The notes: generated by a model from the letters alone, not told the origin. A DNA stretch of 64,000 nucleotides from Bacteroidaceae bacterium (GCA_016286165.1 JAEESE010000004.1:62001-126000), one strand, 5' to 3'; positions 31,041 to 39,735 are shown, counted from the first letter of the stretch. A program made the numbers and translations.

Positions 31041-31646
31041 ATGGCCGATAAAGACAAAATGCGACTCTACATCATTGCAGGATGCAATGGTGCGGGCAAG
31101 ACCACAGCATCGTTTACCGTCTTGCCTGAGATGCTGGGCTGCCGCGAGTTCGTCAATGCCGACGAGATTGCCAAGGGCCTCTCGCCCTTCAACCCCGAAG
31201 GCGTTGCCATACAGGCCGGACGACTCATGATAGACCGTATCATACACCTGCTCAAGGAAGGACAGACATTCGCCTTTGAAACCACCCTTGCCACACGCAC
31301 TTATGTCAAGCTCATCCAGCGAGCCCAAAAGCGCGGTTACTTCGTCACGCTGCTTTTCTTCTCGCTTTCGTCGCCAGAGCAGGCCGTGGCACGTGTGGCA
31401 AAGCGCGTAAGCCTCGGAGGGCACAACATACCCACCGATGTCATCTTGCGGCGCTACGACGCAGGGCTTGAGAACCTCTTCCAACTCTACACTCCTATCG
31501 TGGACTATTGGACGCTCTACGATAATTCGACCATACCAGGCGAGAAGATAGCCTGCGGATGGCGCGATGGCCGTGTGAACATTGAGGACCACACCAAGTA
31601 CGAATTCCTTTACAACCAATATGCTAAATCGGAAGATCATGAGTGA
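31041..31646 (+). CDS. Zeta-toxin-like P-loop kinase
   Basis: 201 residues. Walker A is GCNGAGKTTAS near residue 14-24. FVNADEIAKGLSPFNPE near 45 and FAFETTLATRTYVKLIQRAQKRGY near 80 match the zeta toxin / predicted ABC-type ATPase family, where the Asp of NADEIA and the Glu-Thr-Thr segment contact the substrate. RVAKRVSLGGHNIPTDVILRRYDAGLENL is the typical late motif. True zeta toxins phosphorylate UDP-N-acetylglucosamine; many family members are uncharacterised. A -7 box TAACTTTG is at 30978-30985. The next gene overlaps it by 8 bp. Confidence 0.85.
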   Translation: MADKDKMRLYIIAGCNGAGKTTASFTVLPEMLGCREFVNADEIAKGLSPFNPEGVAIQAGRLMIDRIIHLLKEGQTFAFETTLATRTYVKLIQRAQKRGYFVTLLFFSLSSPEQAVARVAKRVSLGGHNIPTDVILRRYDAGLENLFQLYTPIVDYWTLYDNSTIPGEKIACGWRDGRVNIEDHTKYEFLYNQYAKSEDHE

Positions 31647-31794
31647 CAAGGATATACATATTATGCAGCAACGCATTGATCAAGGCATCGTGCTTGCACA
31701 GCAGCGCCTCGTTGAGCGCTCACGTCTCTTCCACAATACACTTGTTGTTTGTCGCGAGGGACATGTAGTGGAATTACTTGCTGATGAACTTTAG
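31639..31794 (+). CDS. 51-residue partner of the zeta-like kinase
   Basis: The start ATGAGTGA at 31639 overlaps the stop of the kinase gene (31644-31646), giving translational coupling. The product (MSDKDIHIMQQRIDQGIVLAQQRLVERSRLF... ending VVCREGHVVELLADEL) has one amphipathic helix and a short beta hairpin. From memory, similar short proteins follow many predicted ABC-type ATPase genes in bacteria. An antitoxin or regulatory partner role is inference. The longer in-frame start at 31582 is inside the kinase gene and less likely. Confidence 0.65.
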   Translation: MSDKDIHIMQQRIDQGIVLAQQRLVERSRLFHNTLVVCREGHVVELLADEL

Positions 31795-31847
31795 AGCTTC
31801 GTATCATTCTCAAAGCGAAACCCTTAACACACAAATCATAACTCACA

Positions 31848-32414
31848 ATGAAGAAATTTCTGTTTATAGCTTTGGCAGCTCTGGCATTCATAAGCTGCAA
31901 GCCCGTAGCAAACAAAGGAGAAGAGGGCGCCGACGACCAAAAGACCACTCTCGTAACGTATTTCTCAGCCACAGGGACAACGGAAGCCGTGGCACAGCTG
32001 CTGGCACAGGCTGCCAACGCCGATCTCCTGGAAATTGAGCCCAAAGACCTATACACCGAATCAGACCTTAACTGGCGCGACAGCCTGTCACGTTCAAGCG
32101 TTGAGATGCGCACCACTTCTTCACGTCCTGAACTCAAGACACCGCCTGCAGACCTTACACAATACGAGACAGTTTTCATAGGATTCCCCATCTGGTGGGG
32201 CGTAGCACCTCATATCGTCAATACCTTCATCGAGGCTGCCAACCTGCAGGGCAAGACCATCATACCCTTTGCCACCTCTGGAGGAAGTCTTATAGAGCCC
32301 GCCACAGAGGCCCTGCGTGCCGACTATCCTACGCTTGATATCGCCGACGGCCGATTGCTCAACGACATCACTTTCGAGGACCTCAGCGCATGGGTAGAGG
32401 AGCTTAGCGAGTAA
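31848..32414 (+). CDS. Flavodoxin-like lipoprotein
   Basis: 188 residues with lipobox LAFISC (Cys near 17), so exported and lipid-anchored. The rest is a flavodoxin-4-type fold: phosphate-binding loop TYFSATGTTEAVAQLL, then DSLSRSSVEMRTTSSRPEL, FIGFPIWWGVAPHIVNTFIE and IIPFATSGGS, which form the FMN-binding loops. It probably carries FMN and takes part in periplasmic redox chemistry. It is 53 bp after the small partner gene and is ended by the terminator at 32552. Confidence 0.87.
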   Translation: MKKFLFIALAALAFISCKPVANKGEEGADDQKTTLVTYFSATGTTEAVAQLLAQAANADLLEIEPKDLYTESDLNWRDSLSRSSVEMRTTSSRPELKTPPADLTQYETVFIGFPIWWGVAPHIVNTFIEAANLQGKTIIPFATSGGSLIEPATEALRADYPTLDIADGRLLNDITFEDLSAWVEELSE

Positions 32415-32551
32415 ATAATAGCGTATTTGTAAATAGGAGATGACGGTTACCGAAGTCTTTTAGGTAACCAATAAATCGGAAACAAAGTAAGCGCAGAGCG
32501 AGTGACAATCGAAGCGGAAAACAAGATTTAAAACTACAGTATCTATAAATC

Positions 32552-32593
32552 AAAAAAGGAGCTCATGCCCTCACGGGTGGAGCTCCTTTTTTT
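32552..32593 (+). terminator. Strong intrinsic terminator
   Basis: Arms AAAAAAGGAGCTC and GAGCTCCTTTTTT are perfectly complementary around a 15-bp loop. It lies 138 bp after the flavodoxin gene. It has A and T runs on both sides, so it may work in both directions and also serve the convergent XRE gene. Confidence 0.9.
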
Positions 32594-32695
32594 AGGCCGC
32601 TTTAAGAAAATAAGGAGTAGAAAAGAGGATTGCGGCCAGCATTCTTGGGTAAAAGTGATATATGATATGCGTTTTAACAGAATTCGTTTTTAGGT

Positions 32696-33145
32696 TCAGT
32701 CGCGCTTTCCGGAGAAGGTCTCGAAGGTTCCGTCGTCGTAGAACACGTGAATCTCTGTAATCCTTCGTTGCGGCTTGTCAACATATTTCACAGTCTCCCT
32801 GATTATCACTTGCTCGGGTGTACCTGCCGCTGCAGGTATGGACTGTGATGTCGCAACTTCTTTTGCCGGAGCAGCGACCGGCTCTGTTGAAGGTTCAGTG
32901 CTTGCACCTGACTGGTCAGCATCTGCCGCACCAGTTTGCACGAACATATCACCTTCGCCAAACATCAACCAGGCAACGTTGATCGAAGGGAACTTCTTAT
33001 GGATTGCCTGTACTGTATAATTAGTAGGGGAAGTGTGACCATTGAAGATGCTCGAGAGCGATGAAGGGGAGATACCGAGCGCTTGAGCGAACTCTCGCTG
33101 AGTCAGGTTCTCACTTTGCATTATCTGATAGATACGCTCTTTCAT
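32696..33145 (-). CDS. XRE-family helix-turn-helix regulator
   Basis: 149 residues from ATG 33145; a TTG six codons earlier is an alternative. Residues 1-60 are a Cro/CI-type HTH: ERIYQIMQSENLTQREFAQALGISPSSLSSIFNGHTSPTNYTVQAIHKKFP. Residues 70-115 are Pro/Ala/Thr-rich linker, and the last 35 (ETVKYVDKPQRRITEIHVFYDDGTFETFSGK) form a small beta-rich end domain. It is a DNA-binding regulator whose targets are unknown. No obvious neighbour is controlled; the AT-rich spacer upstream, full of inverted repeats, could hold its operators. Confidence 0.85.
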   Translation of the reverse strand: MKERIYQIMQSENLTQREFAQALGISPSSLSSIFNGHTSPTNYTVQAIHKKFPSINVAWLMFGEGDMFVQTGAADADQSGASTEPSTEPVAAPAKEVATSQSIPAAAGTPEQVIIRETVKYVDKPQRRITEIHVFYDDGTFETFSGKRD

Positions 33146-33818
33146 CGTTAACTTTATCTTCAAATATTAGGCCATAGACTACTCCCTATGGTGATTTGGC
33201 GCTGCAAAGTAAGAAAAAAGAATTTAAACCTCCAAATTTTTAAAGAAAAATCTTCAAATTTATATTTTCGACGTGTTTGCAATTTCGAACTTCGTAAATT
33301 TGAATTCGTGTTTGCGTAGATTCGGAAACGCAAACACGAATTATCAGGTTTGTATTTCCGTACGTTTAAAGAATATACTTTAACCAACATCCTTAAACTA
33401 ACTGACTATCATATACATAAAAGTCAAATAATTGGAAGAAGAACGTCCCGAAGGCCAGATATTCGAATTATCTGACACCTGAAAGAATCCAAAATGCGAA
33501 TATTCAACCTTAATCCCTGGTTTTTAATTAATTAAACAAGGAATAATTGCAAGAATATATATTTATTCATATATTCAAAACGCAAAATTTGGAAATACAA
33601 ATCCCGAATTCGCGGATTCTAAATACGGATTTACATGTGCGAATATGCTATTTTATCAGCCTTTGTGTTTTGATTTGCAAATTCAAATATACAAATCGTT
33701 CGCGTTTGCAAATGTGAAAGTTTGTAATTCCAGACCCTCCCCTCCTGAATTTTTCGTGAATCGTCTGGCTGCCAACAAGCGGCAAAAGAAGAGATTTCAC
33801 GCGATTCTCAGAGCATAC
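33146..33818. other. AT-rich gene-free spacer with dispersed inverted repeats
   Basis: About 670 bp without a credible gene; the short open frame at 33645-33854 is low-complexity and crosses a terminator. The sequence is made of repeated words such as CGTGTTTGCAA, GAATTCG and AAATACGGATTT. It includes the perfect 14-bp inverted repeat at 33303-33342. Parts of 33560-33650 repeat at about 22 bp. Confidence 0.7.
33303..33342. repeat. Perfect 14-bp inverted repeat
   Basis: AATTCGTGTTTGCG at 33303-33316 and its exact complement at 33329-33342 are separated by 12 bp. It lies 158 bp upstream of the XRE regulator start, so it is a candidate operator. Confidence 0.9.
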
Positions 33819-33857
33819 AAAAAAGCCCTAAAGTGCTTTATTCAAACACACTAGGGC
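33819..33857 (-). terminator. Intrinsic terminator after holA
   Basis: On the minus strand, GCCCTAGTGTG and CACTTTAGGGC pair with one mismatch and are followed by TTTTTT. It is about 45 bp downstream of the holA stop. Confidence 0.85.
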
Positions 33858-33899
33858 CAAAAAATCCTGTTTCTATTTTGAGTGAAAATAGCTACAAAA

Positions 33900-34922
33900 T
33901 CAGTGAAGGATGAAGTAAACGAGCTCTTTCAGAAGGCCACCATCGGTAGTTTTTTGCCCTCCTACCCCCTTTGAGGCACCATCTGTTCGACGTATTTCAC
34001 CTATTATTTGATACACTTTATTTGCAGTGAAGGTTCGCATGGCTGGAATTATGTTCTTGCGAACCTGCCATGTCGACTGGTTGAGCCAGCCTGCTATACC
34101 CTCCTCCGTCTTCACCGGAGAATAATATGCAAGCATAAGATCCGAGAAGAATTTGAAGAGAGTGGCCAATGTTGGCTGTATGGCGAAGTTCTTGGGATTA
34201 CTGTCAAAATAATTCACAATACGCGCAGCCTTCATAATATCATGCTCTGCCAGAGCGGCCTGCAGTTCAAACGAATTGAACTCCTTGCTTATGCCCACAT
34301 AGTCCTGGATGGCTTGAGCGTTGATGCTGCTGCCCTCCCCTATAGCCATCACCACCTTATCCAGCTCGCTCGCCAGGCGGCTGAGATCCGCGCCTACGTG
34401 TTCGCAAAGTATCTCGCACGCGTCTGGCTCAATCTCAAGGCGCTTACGTTTGACGTAACTCCTAACAAAACCAGGCAGTTGATAGTCTTTTAATCTGGCG
34501 GATTCAAAGACTATTCCAGACTTCTGGATCTCCTTGGCAACGTTTGTGCGCATGTCCAATTTGCCGTTTTTATGGCAAAGGACAAGCACGGTCGAAGGCA
34601 TAGGTTTCTGGGCGTAGAACGCAAGCACCTCCTTGTGCGGGAGGTTCTGAGCTTCGCGAACGACCACTACCTGCCTCTCGGCCATCATGGGATAGCGCTT
34701 AGCTGCGTTCACGACCTCTTCGCCAGTAGTCTGGGGACCGTATAAGATGGTAAGATTGAAATCGCGCTCATCCTCGTTCAAGGCCTTTTCTACGATAAAA
34801 TCCGATATCTTATCGATATAATACCCCTCCTCGCCCATAAGATAATATATGGGCTTGAAGTCGCCGTTCTGCACCTGGCGCACTATATCCTCGTATGTAA
34901 CACCTGTCTGCTTCTTGGCCAT
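33900..34922 (-). CDS. holA: DNA polymerase III subunit delta
   Basis: 340 residues with the clamp-loader delta layout: N-terminal PIYYLMGEEGYYIDKISDFI (degenerate P-loop region), YPMMAERQVVVVREAQNL, VLVLCHKNGKLDMR, then the lid domain and the C-terminal collar. Delta opens the beta clamp and lacks ATPase activity. It starts 31 bp after the stop of the AMP nucleosidase gene on the same strand and probably shares its transcript, which ends at the terminator at 33819. In other Bacteroidales holA is often near an HsdR_N protein gene, which here is 4 kb away. Confidence 0.92.
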   Translation of the reverse strand: MAKKQTGVTYEDIVRQVQNGDFKPIYYLMGEEGYYIDKISDFIVEKALNEDERDFNLTILYGPQTTGEEVVNAAKRYPMMAERQVVVVREAQNLPHKEVLAFYAQKPMPSTVLVLCHKNGKLDMRTNVAKEIQKSGIVFESARLKDYQLPGFVRSYVKRKRLEIEPDACEILCEHVGADLSRLASELDKVVMAIGEGSSINAQAIQDYVGISKEFNSFELQAALAEHDIMKAARIVNYFDSNPKNFAIQPTLATLFKFFSDLMLAYYSPVKTEEGIAGWLNQSTWQVRKNIIPAMRTFTANKVYQIIGEIRRTDGASKGVGGQKTTDGGLLKELVYFILH

Positions 34923-34953
34923 TACCTACAACTTTATTTGACCATAAAATGCA

Positions 34954-35730
34954 TCACCAGTCGAACTTCAGGTGCTTCACCGTCTTATCCTCTTTCTTTA
35001 TCTTTTCAAGACTCTGGATACCGATGAGCACGTGGTTGCTGACGAAGTTCGAGGTAACCTTCTGATCGCTGGCCGCCGTCTTAACGCCCTCGGGCGTCAT
35101 GGGATTGTCGGACACCAACAACAGCGCGCCGGTAGGAATATGATTAGCAAAACCGGTGGTGAAGAGCGTGGCGGTTTCCATATCCACTGCCATTGCACGT
35201 GTGGTGCGCAGGTAGTCCTTGAAGTGCTCGTCGTGCTCCCAAATGCGGCGGTTGGTGGTGTACACAGTACCCGTCCAGTAATCGAGGCCTGCATCGCGAA
35301 TGGCTGAACTTACAGCACGCTGCAACATAAATGCAGGCAGCGCAGGCACCTCGGGCGGATAGTAGTCGTTCGACGTTCCTTCGCCACGTATGCCGGCCAA
35401 CGGCAGTATCAGGTCGCCCATCTTCACCTTGGCCGGGATACCTCCGCACTTGCCCAAAAACAGGCATGCCTTAGGTTCTATGGCACTCAAGAGGTCCATG
35501 ATGATGGCTGCATTGGGCGAGCCCATTCCGAAATTAATCATCGTGATGCCGTCGGCAGTTGCCATGCGCATATTAGCGTCGTAAGCAGGTGCCTCAATGC
35601 CAAAATGTTCACAGAAGAGGTCTACGTAGTTGTTGAAATTGGTCAGCAGCACCAGCTTCGAGAAGTCCTCAAGCGGGTGTTTTGTATAGCGCGGTAGCCA
35701 ATTTGCAACGATTTCTTGCTTTGTTTTCAT
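34954..35730 (-). CDS. amn: AMP nucleosidase
   Basis: 258 residues of the nucleoside phosphorylase fold. Motifs are ITMINFGMGSPNAAIIMDLLSAIEPKACLFLGKCGGIP, DLILPLAGIRGEGTSNDYYPPEVPALP, the purine-binding MAVDMETATLFTTGFAN and LLLVSDNPM. It hydrolyses AMP to adenine and ribose 5-phosphate. It is the short Bacteroidetes form lacking the N-terminal regulatory domain of E. coli Amn. A -7 box TACCTTTG lies at 35754-35761 with a 7-bp tandem repeat just upstream of it. Confidence 0.92.
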   Translation of the reverse strand: MKTKQEIVANWLPRYTKHPLEDFSKLVLLTNFNNYVDLFCEHFGIEAPAYDANMRMATADGITMINFGMGSPNAAIIMDLLSAIEPKACLFLGKCGGIPAKVKMGDLILPLAGIRGEGTSNDYYPPEVPALPAFMLQRAVSSAIRDAGLDYWTGTVYTTNRRIWEHDEHFKDYLRTTRAMAVDMETATLFTTGFANHIPTGALLLVSDNPMTPEGVKTAASDQKVTSNFVSNHVLIGIQSLEKIKKEDKTVKHLKFDW

Positions 35731-35767
35731 GTTTTCTTTGGTTTATCTGCCTGCAAAGGTAAGAAAA

Positions 35768-35795
35768 GATTAGAGATTAAAGATTAAAGATTGAA
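35768..35795. repeat. 7-bp tandem repeat (4 units) upstream of AMP nucleosidase
   Basis: GATTAGA, GATTAAA x2, GATTGAA in register, followed by a T run. Almost identical in sequence and position to the block upstream of mfd. Confidence 0.85.
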
Positions 35796-35930
35796 GTTTT
35801 TTACAAAAAACAGATAAAAACAAGAACACAAGCCTCCATCTTTCACTCTCTACCCTCCCCCAAACGCTCCAAGTTGTCCAAGAAAACACTTCAATGAGAA
35901 TTCGTGAAAACCCTTAGGAGTACTCGTTGA

Positions 35931-36192
35931 CACATTAGGGAGACTTTACAGACACTCTATAGAGACTTTGACAGCCCTCTATAGAGACTTAGCGGGCTCT
36001 CTATAGTCCGTTAAAATGCTCATCCAGCCATACCTGCTTATATGCCCAACCTAATCTGCATGCAAAGCCAACCTAATCTGTATGCAAGGCCAACCTAATT
36101 CGCCTACATGACCGGTCGTATTTGCCTGCATGAACGTACATACTTGCTTGCATGACCGTATGTATTTGCCTGCATGACCGTTTGTATTCTCC
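35931..36192. repeat. 22-bp periodic tandem array of about 12 degenerate units
   Basis: Consecutive units start at 35931, 35953, 35975, 35997, 36019, 36041, 36063, 36085 (26 bp), 36111, 36133, 36155 and 36177. Three subfamilies follow each other: units with CTCTATAGAGACTT, units with CCAACCTAATCTG, and units with ATTTGCCTGCATGACCG. The last subfamily resembles the 13.0-kb array. There is no room for coding sequence; the frame on the minus strand here is an accident of the repeats. Confidence 0.85.
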
Positions 36193-36242
36193 ACAGCCTG
36201 TCGGCTGAAGTCTGAAGTCTGTTTTGAAAAAAGAAAATCACG

Positions 36243-36322
36243 AAAACACCTCAAACATGTCACCGCCCTCACCACTGCTGGGCCCGCTGCCACAAAGGGC
36301 GGTGACATGTTTGAGGTGTTTT
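36243..36322. repeat. Perfect 26-bp inverted repeat
   Basis: Left arm 36243-36268 (AAAACACCTCAAACATGTCA and on) and right arm 36297-36322 are exact complements, separated by 28 bp. The arms end 36 bp downstream of the endonuclease stop. On the minus strand the hairpin is followed by a T-rich run, so it could terminate that transcript. Confidence 0.95.
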
Positions 36323-36357
36323 GCGAAAAAGACTATTCGCGGGATAACTGATTACTA

Positions 36358-37973
36358 TTAATTAGTCTTCCCTAAGATGATATTCACAAGTGCAGTCACA
36401 TCGGCAATGGTAACGTTGCTGTCTTGGTTCACATCAGCAGCATCAAAGTCGTATTTGTCGGCATCGTTCTCCAATGTAGCCTTACCCAAGATGATGTTCA
36501 CGAGGGCTGTCACGTCGGCTATCGTGATGTATCCGTCGCGGTTCACGTCACCCATGAGCACTTCTTCGTAGAGCGTAGGCAAAAGCCCCTGCTGGTTGGC
36601 ATAGCAGCCGAAGGATTTATAGCGAGTGCTGTATTGCACGTATTTCTGCTTCTCGACGTTGGTAATGGTGAAGGCATTGTCAGTAGCCTGGACGGTCCAC
36701 TCGGCACCGCTCTCCGGCATATCAGCTGACACGTTGAATGAATTGTAGTTTTCGGTCTGATAGACAAACCTGTCGGAGGAATCCTTGATGTAGAAGTTCC
36801 CACCGTCGGCAGCAAGGAATGTGAAGGCGCTAACGGTGTCTTCCAGGGTGATGATATCGTCCACGGCCGTAACATCCTGGGCTTGTATGTATCCGTAGGG
36901 CGTTGCCAAAGGCTGTGCCATTCGCAGTTGGCCGCTGTTATCGGCAACTATGAGATAGCGCTTGCCGGCGGTGATAATGAGCGTCTTACGATAGAGATAC
37001 TTCCTGACAGGCTGAGGTGTGACGATTGTGTCGGGAATACCATAACTGTCGTAAATGAAGGCTTCCGCTGTTTTGGTGCCCCATACGTATTCCTCCAGGC
37101 CTGGGTAATCGATGAATGGGTTGCGGTTGTGCTGAATGCTGCATACGGCTTCGTTGCGAGCCAGTTCTATTGAGTCTACGGGATCCTGACGACTCCACTT
37201 CAGCAGCATTGCCAGCTGCCACTCCGAAAGGCCGGGGTATGTATTGCCATCGAACGTGGCCCTGCAGCCTTCATAAGATCCTGAGTTATCTGAAAACCAA
37301 GTGGGCAAGCTCGTCTCGTAGCACGTGACCATGTAGAAGTAAGTCCGGGCGAAATCACCCTTCCACTCGTCATTTGGCTCAAAGCAGGTGCCCGTGTACC
37401 CTTCGAAAGTGCATTTGCCCAGTTTACTGTAATATCCTTCAGAGTGGTTCATCTCGCCGTCGTTCTCGCCAAAGGGATGATTGTTGCGCATGGAATTCAT
37501 GTACGAGTCCACGGGATAGATGTGGAAAATGTCGGTGCTGGGGCCACATCCGTGCCGCCTCCGAACCAACTCTTTGGCATAGAGTGTTCGCGTGAATAGA
37601 CGTGATTGTCGTCTGTGCCGCCTTCCTGACTATTCGTATGCGTTCCGTTGAGGCCTTGCTGGTCCACACCAACCTGATAGGCCGTGATGTTGGAGTAGCG
37701 GTCGCGAATGGTCACACCATCGTCGAGCACGTCCGTCGTCTGGAAAGCACCCCAGATACCTTTCAGCTGTCCCGATCCGTATTGGATTTGTTGGAACTTG
37801 TTGTCTTGATAGCTGCCGTTGATAATCTCAAAGAATGCGGTCTTCAGAGCCGCACCACTCTTACCGTTAGCTGCTTCATAGTAGGTGCCTGTTTCGTTTG
37901 GCCCCTGTGCCCATGCAAGGATGGCAGGCACGAAGGAAGCCCAAAGGCAGGTGAGGAATTGCTTGGCGGACAT
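36358..37973 (-). pseudogene. Secreted endonuclease I with dockerin-like tail, frameshifted
   Basis: The two halves are in different frames. Residues 1-150 (signal peptide ending AWAQ; SQEGGTDDNHVYSREHSMPKSWFGGGTDVAP) and the continuation STDIFHIYPVDSYMNSMRNNHPFGE join at the C run at 37540-37543. Adding one C restores a single frame of about 538 residues. The first 300 residues match the endonuclease I (EndA/NucM) family with its His in REHSMPKSWF. The C-terminus carries two dockerin-like repeats (GDVNRDGYITIADVTALVNI). The break is a real mutation or a sequencing error in a homopolymer; if real, secretion of an active nuclease is lost. Confidence 0.82.
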
Positions 37974-38067
37974 CTGGATAACAGGATTTTTTTTAATGTT
38001 GTTCGTTTAATGTCAGGATGGTTTTCCGCTCACGGAAAGGCTGGGGTGTAGATGATGGGGATTATGT

Positions 38068-39210
38068 TTATCTTGCGAGTTGCAGCGTCAGCTGGGCTGG
38101 ACACATATACGATGGATCGTTGCGCTGGAAGAGGGTGTGGCGGAGGGTGGCGGCGCTGCGACGGACACGGCCTTGGAAGAGTGTGCGGCCGCGATGACGG
38201 ACAATGATGGGGTTGTCGAGGTCAAACAATTGGTCGCTAAGCCAAAGTGTGATCTGCGAATAGTCTGAGTGGTCGATGTCAATGGTGTTGCCGCTGGCAT
38301 GCAGGCGCAGTTCCTTGTCTCGAGCCAACTCGTCGGTTGGCACACTAATCCAATAGAAATACGGTTTCTGGACATCCGACTGCCGCCACACGATGACGCT
38401 GGGGAAGGGATTACGTTCGTACTGTGCCATCCAACTCACAGCCGCTGTGTCGACACGGTCCATCCAATGTCCCTTGCCCTCGATGATATGTCCTTCAAAA
38501 CGGTAACCATCGGGATGTACACGATGGAGCGAGTCCATCTGTGCGATACGCTGGCGACATTGATTATTGCGGTCGTAGGCAGCATCATTGCCTCCACACC
38601 AAATCATGAAAGGCAGGTTGTAGAGATTCTCAAGCCGCACATCACCCGGATGCCCTGCCATCATAGAGGCAGCAGCCCACGTGTCGGCCATTCGTGGTGC
38701 CAGGCGCCACACGCCGTCGCCACCTGCGGAATAACCCATCAGGTAGACGCGGTTGGGGTCTACGTCCAGCCACGCTACCATCATGGCTATGATGCGGCGA
38801 TAGAAGGTATCTGACTCAGGGTGGAAATGAAGGTCCCATGTGTTGAAAGGCGCTCGCGGGCATAGGTAAACGCCATCGGTCTTGTAGATAACCTGCTGGT
38901 TGCGCCACTGCTGGTCGTTGAGTTCTGCCGGTGCTCCGCCTCCGCCGTGCAGCGAGATATAAAGAGGCATCTTATGCGCCCCCTTGGTGCTGTCGGCGCT
39001 CCAAGCCAAAGGCATGGTGTGCCCATCAATGGTCATCTTCTTACTTTGGTAAACCTCAGCCGTGGCTTTTCGCACAGAATCAGTCCATTCGCCGATGAGT
39101 TTTCGGGCTATCTTCTGTGCCTTCTGCGCCGTAAGCGAGCGCGCTGCAATGGGAGCAGGCATAGCGAACAGGGACACAACTATAGCAACTGCAAGAGTCA
39201 ACTTATTCAT
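38068..39210 (-). CDS. Secreted alpha/beta-hydrolase (esterase/prolyl-oligopeptidase-like)
   Basis: 380 residues with a signal peptide (about 1-23). The oxyanion region is LYISLHGGGGAP, the nucleophile Ser is in GYSAGGDG near 170, the acid is probably in WCGGNDAAYDRNN, and the His is in GKGHWMD near 255. A beta-rich C-terminal part follows (VWRQSDVQKPYFYWI...). Similar proteins are carbohydrate esterases or peptidases; the substrate is not determined. It is encoded next to a secreted nuclease gene, which fits an exported-enzyme set, though the spacing (94 bp) leaves operon status open. Confidence 0.8.
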   Translation of the reverse strand: MNKLTLAVAIVVSLFAMPAPIAARSLTAQKAQKIARKLIGEWTDSVRKATAEVYQSKKMTIDGHTMPLAWSADSTKGAHKMPLYISLHGGGGAPAELNDQQWRNQQVIYKTDGVYLCPRAPFNTWDLHFHPESDTFYRRIIAMMVAWLDVDPNRVYLMGYSAGGDGVWRLAPRMADTWAAASMMAGHPGDVRLENLYNLPFMIWCGGNDAAYDRNNQCRQRIAQMDSLHRVHPDGYRFEGHIIEGKGHWMDRVDTAAVSWMAQYERNPFPSVIVWRQSDVQKPYFYWISVPTDELARDKELRLHASGNTIDIDHSDYSQITLWLSDQLFDLDNPIIVRHRGRTLFQGRVRRSAATLRHTLFQRNDPSYMCPAQLTLQLAR

Positions 39211-39225
39211 GTGATTTATTCTTTT

Positions 39226-39690
39226 CTAAGGACAAATGATACTATAATCCGGCACCTCAGCGAGGAACGTGTAGGTATTGGCGCCTTTGTCAAGATGGCA
39301 TACTACGTGGTTCAGGCCGTTGGACACAATGAGCCATTCGACGCGTAGTCGCGTATTGTAGCGCCATACCTGGTCGAAAACCTTTTGCGTCAACGAGACC
39401 GTGGGCGCTTTATATTCCACAATCATTCGCGGTTGACGGTCGAGCCCATAGAGCACCGTGTCGCAGCGCCTCTTCAAGCCATTCAGTTCCACAGTTACCT
39501 CATTGCCGAGCAGTCCAGCGGGATAGCCCTTATGCTCGATAAGATAATGAGTGAAATGCTGCCTCACCCATTCCTCCGGAGTCAACCGCACACGCCGCCT
39601 CCGCAACGTGTCAAGCACCGTCGCATTACCTTTGTCGTCGGTAATGATGTTGAGCTCAGCAGGAGGAAGGTTCAGGGGCGGGAAGGGCAT
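39226..39690 (-). CDS. Lone HsdR N-terminal domain (PD-(D/E)xK) protein
   Basis: 154 residues that match only the N-terminal nuclease-like domain of type I restriction subunit R (HSDR_N_2): LTPEEWVRQHFTHYLIEHKGYPAGLLGNEVTVELNGLKRRCDTVLYG, with Asp in RRCD and EYK in MIVEYKAP forming the PD-(D/E)xK site. There is no helicase, HsdM or HsdS gene, so this is not a restriction system. It is a conserved Bacteroidetes protein often found beside holA. The start codon is immediately preceded by a run of six heptamers. Confidence 0.85.
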   Translation of the reverse strand: MPFPPLNLPPAELNIITDDKGNATVLDTLRRRRVRLTPEEWVRQHFTHYLIEHKGYPAGLLGNEVTVELNGLKRRCDTVLYGLDRQPRMIVEYKAPTVSLTQKVFDQVWRYNTRLRVEWLIVSNGLNHVVCHLDKGANTYTFLAEVPDYSIICP

Positions 39691-39693
39691 GGG

Positions 39694-39735
39694 GAATGAA
39701 GAGTGAAGAATGAAGAATTAAGAATGAAGAATAAT
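39694..39735. repeat. 7-bp tandem repeat (6 units) abutting the HsdR_N start
   Basis: GAATGAA, GAGTGAA, GAATGAA, GAATTAA, GAATGAA, GAATAAT in perfect heptamer register, ending 3 bp before the start codon at 39690. Confidence 0.9.

Noticed and set aside
35931..36192. CRISPR array
   Set aside because: Units of 22 bp follow each other without spacers, the sequence drifts between subfamilies, and no cas gene is in the window.
36269..36296. Invertible promoter in the 26-bp inverted repeat
   Set aside because: The 28-bp spacer has no TAnnTTTG or TTTG element.
36051..36308. 85-codon minus-strand frame
   Set aside because: It runs through the 22-bp repeats and one arm of the 26-bp inverted repeat, giving a repetitive product with no family match.
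39226..39690. Type I restriction-modification system
   Set aside because: Only the nuclease-like domain is present; there is no motor domain, HsdM or HsdS, and homologues are housekeeping neighbours of holA.
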